NCBI GenBank assembly: GCA_002371265.1
Contig: DFGT01000011.1
Span: forward strand, 7,333 to 49,753
DNA from: Bacteroidales bacterium UBA3743
GTDB lineage: Bacteria; Bacteroidota; Bacteroidia; Bacteroidales; Paludibacteraceae
Reading direction: 5' to 3'
Length of the DNA: 42,421 nucleotides
Numbering within the stretch: position 1 is the stretch's first letter; every line of letters begins with the position of its first letter. The notes under the pieces were generated by a model that saw only the letters and a list, made by a program, of their open reading frames with translations, had not been told where the DNA came from and made no database searches. Of the stretch, positions 40,371 through 42,421 are shown one piece after another. Position numbers and translations under genes: made by a program.

Positions 40371-40406
40371 ATGATGTGTGGAACGCAAAAGGGTCCACCT
40401 CATCAT
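40371..40406 (+). promoter_or_regulatory. Structured leader with stem-loop and 23-codon leader ORF
   Basis: ATGATG-T-GTGGA (40371-40382) pairs with TCCAC-CT-CATCAT (40394-40406), an 11-bp stem with a small asymmetric internal loop and 11-nt loop. The same bases open a frame MMCGTQKGPPHHKQLRRIKT.. (40371-40442). It may be a leader-peptide attenuator or simply a stable 5' hairpin. Confidence 0.35.
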
Positions 40407-40450
40407 AAACAATTAAGAAGAATAAAAACATTAATAAAATAAAAAGAAAA

Positions 40451-40654
40451 ATGGTTTCGTTATTAGTTGTAATTGCATCTCTGTTTGTTTGGAGAGCTTC
40501 GTCGAAAGTTTCTGAGTGTGGAAGAAATGATGGTTTTGTTATTGACGGGGATTCCGTAGATGTCGTTTCATCTAATGAATACAAGTCTTATATCGAACCG
40601 TCGACAACATCAAAATTCCATTACAAGTATTATGGACTATTCTTGGCTGACTAA
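40451..40654 (+). CDS. 67-residue small ORF overlapping the transporter start
   Basis: ATG 40451 opens a 67-codon frame with a short hydrophobic N-terminus (MVSLLVVIASLFVW), then a polar part ending GLFLAD. It overlaps the transporter start by 23 nt in another frame, suggesting translational coupling. It could be a small membrane peptide or a non-coding leader. I do not recognise it. Confidence 0.3.
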   Translation: MVSLLVVIASLFVWRASSKVSECGRNDGFVIDGDSVDVVSSNEYKSYIEPSTTSKFHYKYYGLFLAD

Positions 40655-42323
40655 TTTGTTCACCAGCAACGACTCTGTTGCCCACATAGCCTTGCTTTAC
40701 GCGATTGTGATATCGGTCGGTATCTATCTTGGTAAGATCAAGGTTATGGGCATCTCTTTGGGTGTCACTTTTGTCTTGTTCGCAGGAATTCTGGCTGGAC
40801 ACTTTAAGTTTACAGCTCCTGTGAGCATACTCACTTTCGTACAGGACTTTGGCTTGATTCTGTTTGTGTTTATGATCGGACTGCAGGCTGGCCCTGGATT
40901 TTTCAACAGTTTCAAAAAGGGTGGGGTGGCTATGAACAAGCTTGCCATGTTGACGGTATTGCTCAATGTGGCTGTGATGTTCGGATGCTATTACTGTTTT
41001 TTCGACACGACAGACGAGAACAATTTGCCGATGCTGGTCGGCACGTTGTTTGGAGCGGTCACCAACACACCCGGACTTGGTGCTGCGAGTGAGGCTCTCA
41101 ACACCGTCTTCTCTGATGGAAATGCTCCTTTGATCGCCAACGGATATGCGTGCGCTTATCCGTTGGGTGTGGTGGGAATCATTCTGGCGACAATTGCCAT
41201 ACGATTTATCACTAAAACTGATTTGGCTCAGGCGGAAAAAGAGTTGGATTCAGATTGTGAGGAGACGGAATTAAAACCGGAAAAACAATGCATCATTTTG
41301 AAAAACAACAATTTTGATGCTAAAACATTGAAAGAGTTGCGTCATACATTGGATAAGGAGTTTGTTTGCTCTCGTCTGCTTCATGATGGTGAGATGATTT
41401 CTCCGTGTGGATCGACAAAAATATTCTTAGGAGATGTGCTTTTCATAGTCAGTATGGAGAGTGAGGCGGATGCACTTGTCACTATTCTCGGAGAAAAATG
41501 TGAGATGGATTGGGATGATGTAGGCGAAGGCAAACTGATTTCCAAAAGTGTGGTGGTTACGAATCCTAAGATTAATGGACGAACATTAAGAAAACTGCAT
41601 CTCAACAGGTTGTATGAGGTAAACGTGACTCGCATCAATCGTGGAGGAATCGTCTTGTTCGCGTCTCCTTCGCTTGAATTGAAGGTGGGTGATAAGGTGA
41701 GAGTCGTAGGCCGTGAGGATGCAGTTGAGAGAGTCCGCAAACTGTTTGGCGATTGTGTCAAGACTCTTCATGCACCAAATCTTGCCACAATATTCATCGG
41801 TATTTTCGTAGGAATCATGTTTGGAAGCATTCCGATCTCCATTCCGTCGATGCCAGTGCCATTGAAACTTGGAATAGCTGGCGGACCGTTGATTATAGCG
41901 CTTCTGATCGGACGTTTCGGCCATAAGGTCGGACTTGTGACATACACCACGACATCTGCCAATTTGATGCTTAGGGAAATCGGACTTGTCCTTTTCCTTG
42001 CCTCGGTAGGAATAAAAGCGGGCGCAAGTTTTGTGGAGACGGTGGTGGCTGGCGACGGTGCTCTATATGTGTTGAGCGGATTGCTTATCACTGTGATCCC
42101 TATATTGATTGTAGGCACAATAGCAAGGCTATACTACAAATTAAATTATTATACTTTAATGGGAATGATTGCTGGATCTTATACTGATCCTCCAGCTTTG
42201 GCTTATGCCAACAGCGTATGTACGAAGGACGCTCCGGCAGTTGGTTATTCCACCGTATATCCATTATCGATGTTTCTTAGAATTTTAACAGCACAGCTTA
42301 TTGTGCTATTTGCTTGTGGGTAA
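40632..42323 (+). CDS. AspT/YidE/YbjL-type putative transporter with two RCK_C domains
   Basis: A 563-residue membrane protein. Two related membrane halves (residues about 15-190 and 380-563) carry the duplicated AspT/YidE motif (FVFMIGLQAGPGFFNSF and LFLASVGIKAGASFVETV; GAVTNTPGLGAASEAL and GMIAGSYTDPPALAYANS). Between them are two TrkA-C (RCK_C) domains (ending LGDVLFIVSME and VGDKVRVVGRED). AspT exchanges aspartate for alanine beside aspartate decarboxylase; no such enzyme is present here, so the substrate is open. I chose ATG 40632, where the first membrane helix begins naturally. Probably controlled by the divergent LysR regulator. Confidence 0.87.
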   Translation: MDYSWLTNLFTSNDSVAHIALLYAIVISVGIYLGKIKVMGISLGVTFVLFAGILAGHFKFTAPVSILTFVQDFGLILFVFMIGLQAGPGFFNSFKKGGVAMNKLAMLTVLLNVAVMFGCYYCFFDTTDENNLPMLVGTLFGAVTNTPGLGAASEALNTVFSDGNAPLIANGYACAYPLGVVGIILATIAIRFITKTDLAQAEKELDSDCEETELKPEKQCIILKNNNFDAKTLKELRHTLDKEFVCSRLLHDGEMISPCGSTKIFLGDVLFIVSMESEADALVTILGEKCEMDWDDVGEGKLISKSVVVTNPKINGRTLRKLHLNRLYEVNVTRINRGGIVLFASPSLELKVGDKVRVVGREDAVERVRKLFGDCVKTLHAPNLATIFIGIFVGIMFGSIPISIPSMPVPLKLGIAGGPLIIALLIGRFGHKVGLVTYTTTSANLMLREIGLVLFLASVGIKAGASFVETVVAGDGALYVLSGLLITVIPILIVGTIARLYYKLNYYTLMGMIAGSYTDPPALAYANSVCTKDAPAVGYSTVYPLSMFLRILTAQLIVLFACG

Positions 42324-42351
42324 CCATAAAACAGTTTTTTGATATTTTATA

Positions 42352-42382
42352 AGAGGCGAGGGTTGTGAAATCTTCGCCTTTT
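42352..42382 (+). terminator. Terminator after the transporter
   Basis: AGGCGA pairs with TCGCCT around a 14-nt loop and is followed by a short T run. The rest of the window (to 42421) shows no feature. Confidence 0.65.
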
Positions 42383-42421
42383 AATAAATAAAGACGGATT
42401 CTGATATGAACCCCTAAAGTT

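Overview
The window reads as a chromosomal segment of a Bacteroidota (Bacteroidales-type) bacterium. The evidence is the repeated TAnnTTTG minus-7 promoter boxes in front of genes, the weak or absent Shine-Dalgarno sequences, an acidic run directly after the lipobox cysteine of one lipoprotein (the Bacteroidota surface-export pattern), a gamma-alpha fused KorA with a separate KorB, and a CMP-Kdo synthetase that implies a Gram-negative envelope. I cannot name a genus from sequence alone.

Layout. 1-160: partial tRNA-Thr and an SRP RNA, both leftward. 750-7290: rightward genes for a Na/Pi cotransporter-PhoU fusion, an ABC-F ATPase, RlmB-like and RluA-like rRNA modification enzymes, an O-methyltransferase and an FKBP-like lipoprotein. 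7583-12607: leftward operon of an MptD-like S component, a ketopantoate reductase-like protein and two half-size ABC transporters. 12946-20629: TSCPD protein, unknown lipoprotein, Sel1/TPR protein, HhH protein, HerA/DUF853-type ATPase and outer-membrane barrel protein. 20732-25703: kdsB, a non-catalytic M16 homologue, an MBL hydrolase, then dnaK. 26065-32173: accessory, AT-rich block with a PHP-plus-ATPase (TrlF-like) defence candidate, a GIY-YIG protein, a DinD-like/RhuM fusion and paired small membrane proteins. 32239-37168: unknown secreted protein with a Lys/Ala tail, then korAB. 37304-38126: small-protein/GNAT pair resembling a toxin-antitoxin module. 38386-42323: tandem OmpA-like proteins, LysR regulator and a divergent AspT/YidE-type transporter.

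The most unusual material is outside the genes. (1) A dispersed intergenic element occurs at least five times (7334-7471 as an inverted pair, 16314, 19694, 38220). Each copy folds into two hairpins: the first has a conserved bulged A and the second a conserved tandem GA/GA internal loop, and base pairs in the arms differ between copies in compensatory ways. It looks like a REP-type element not carried by any transposase seen here. (2) The GNAT pair lies between two 52-bp copies (50 of 52 identical) of the korB terminator hairpin, and the minus-33 element of its promoter lies inside the upstream copy. The TrlF-like gene behind dnaK is similarly bracketed by two look-alike terminators. This suggests that accessory defence genes enter at terminators of highly expressed core genes and that the terminator ends up duplicated.
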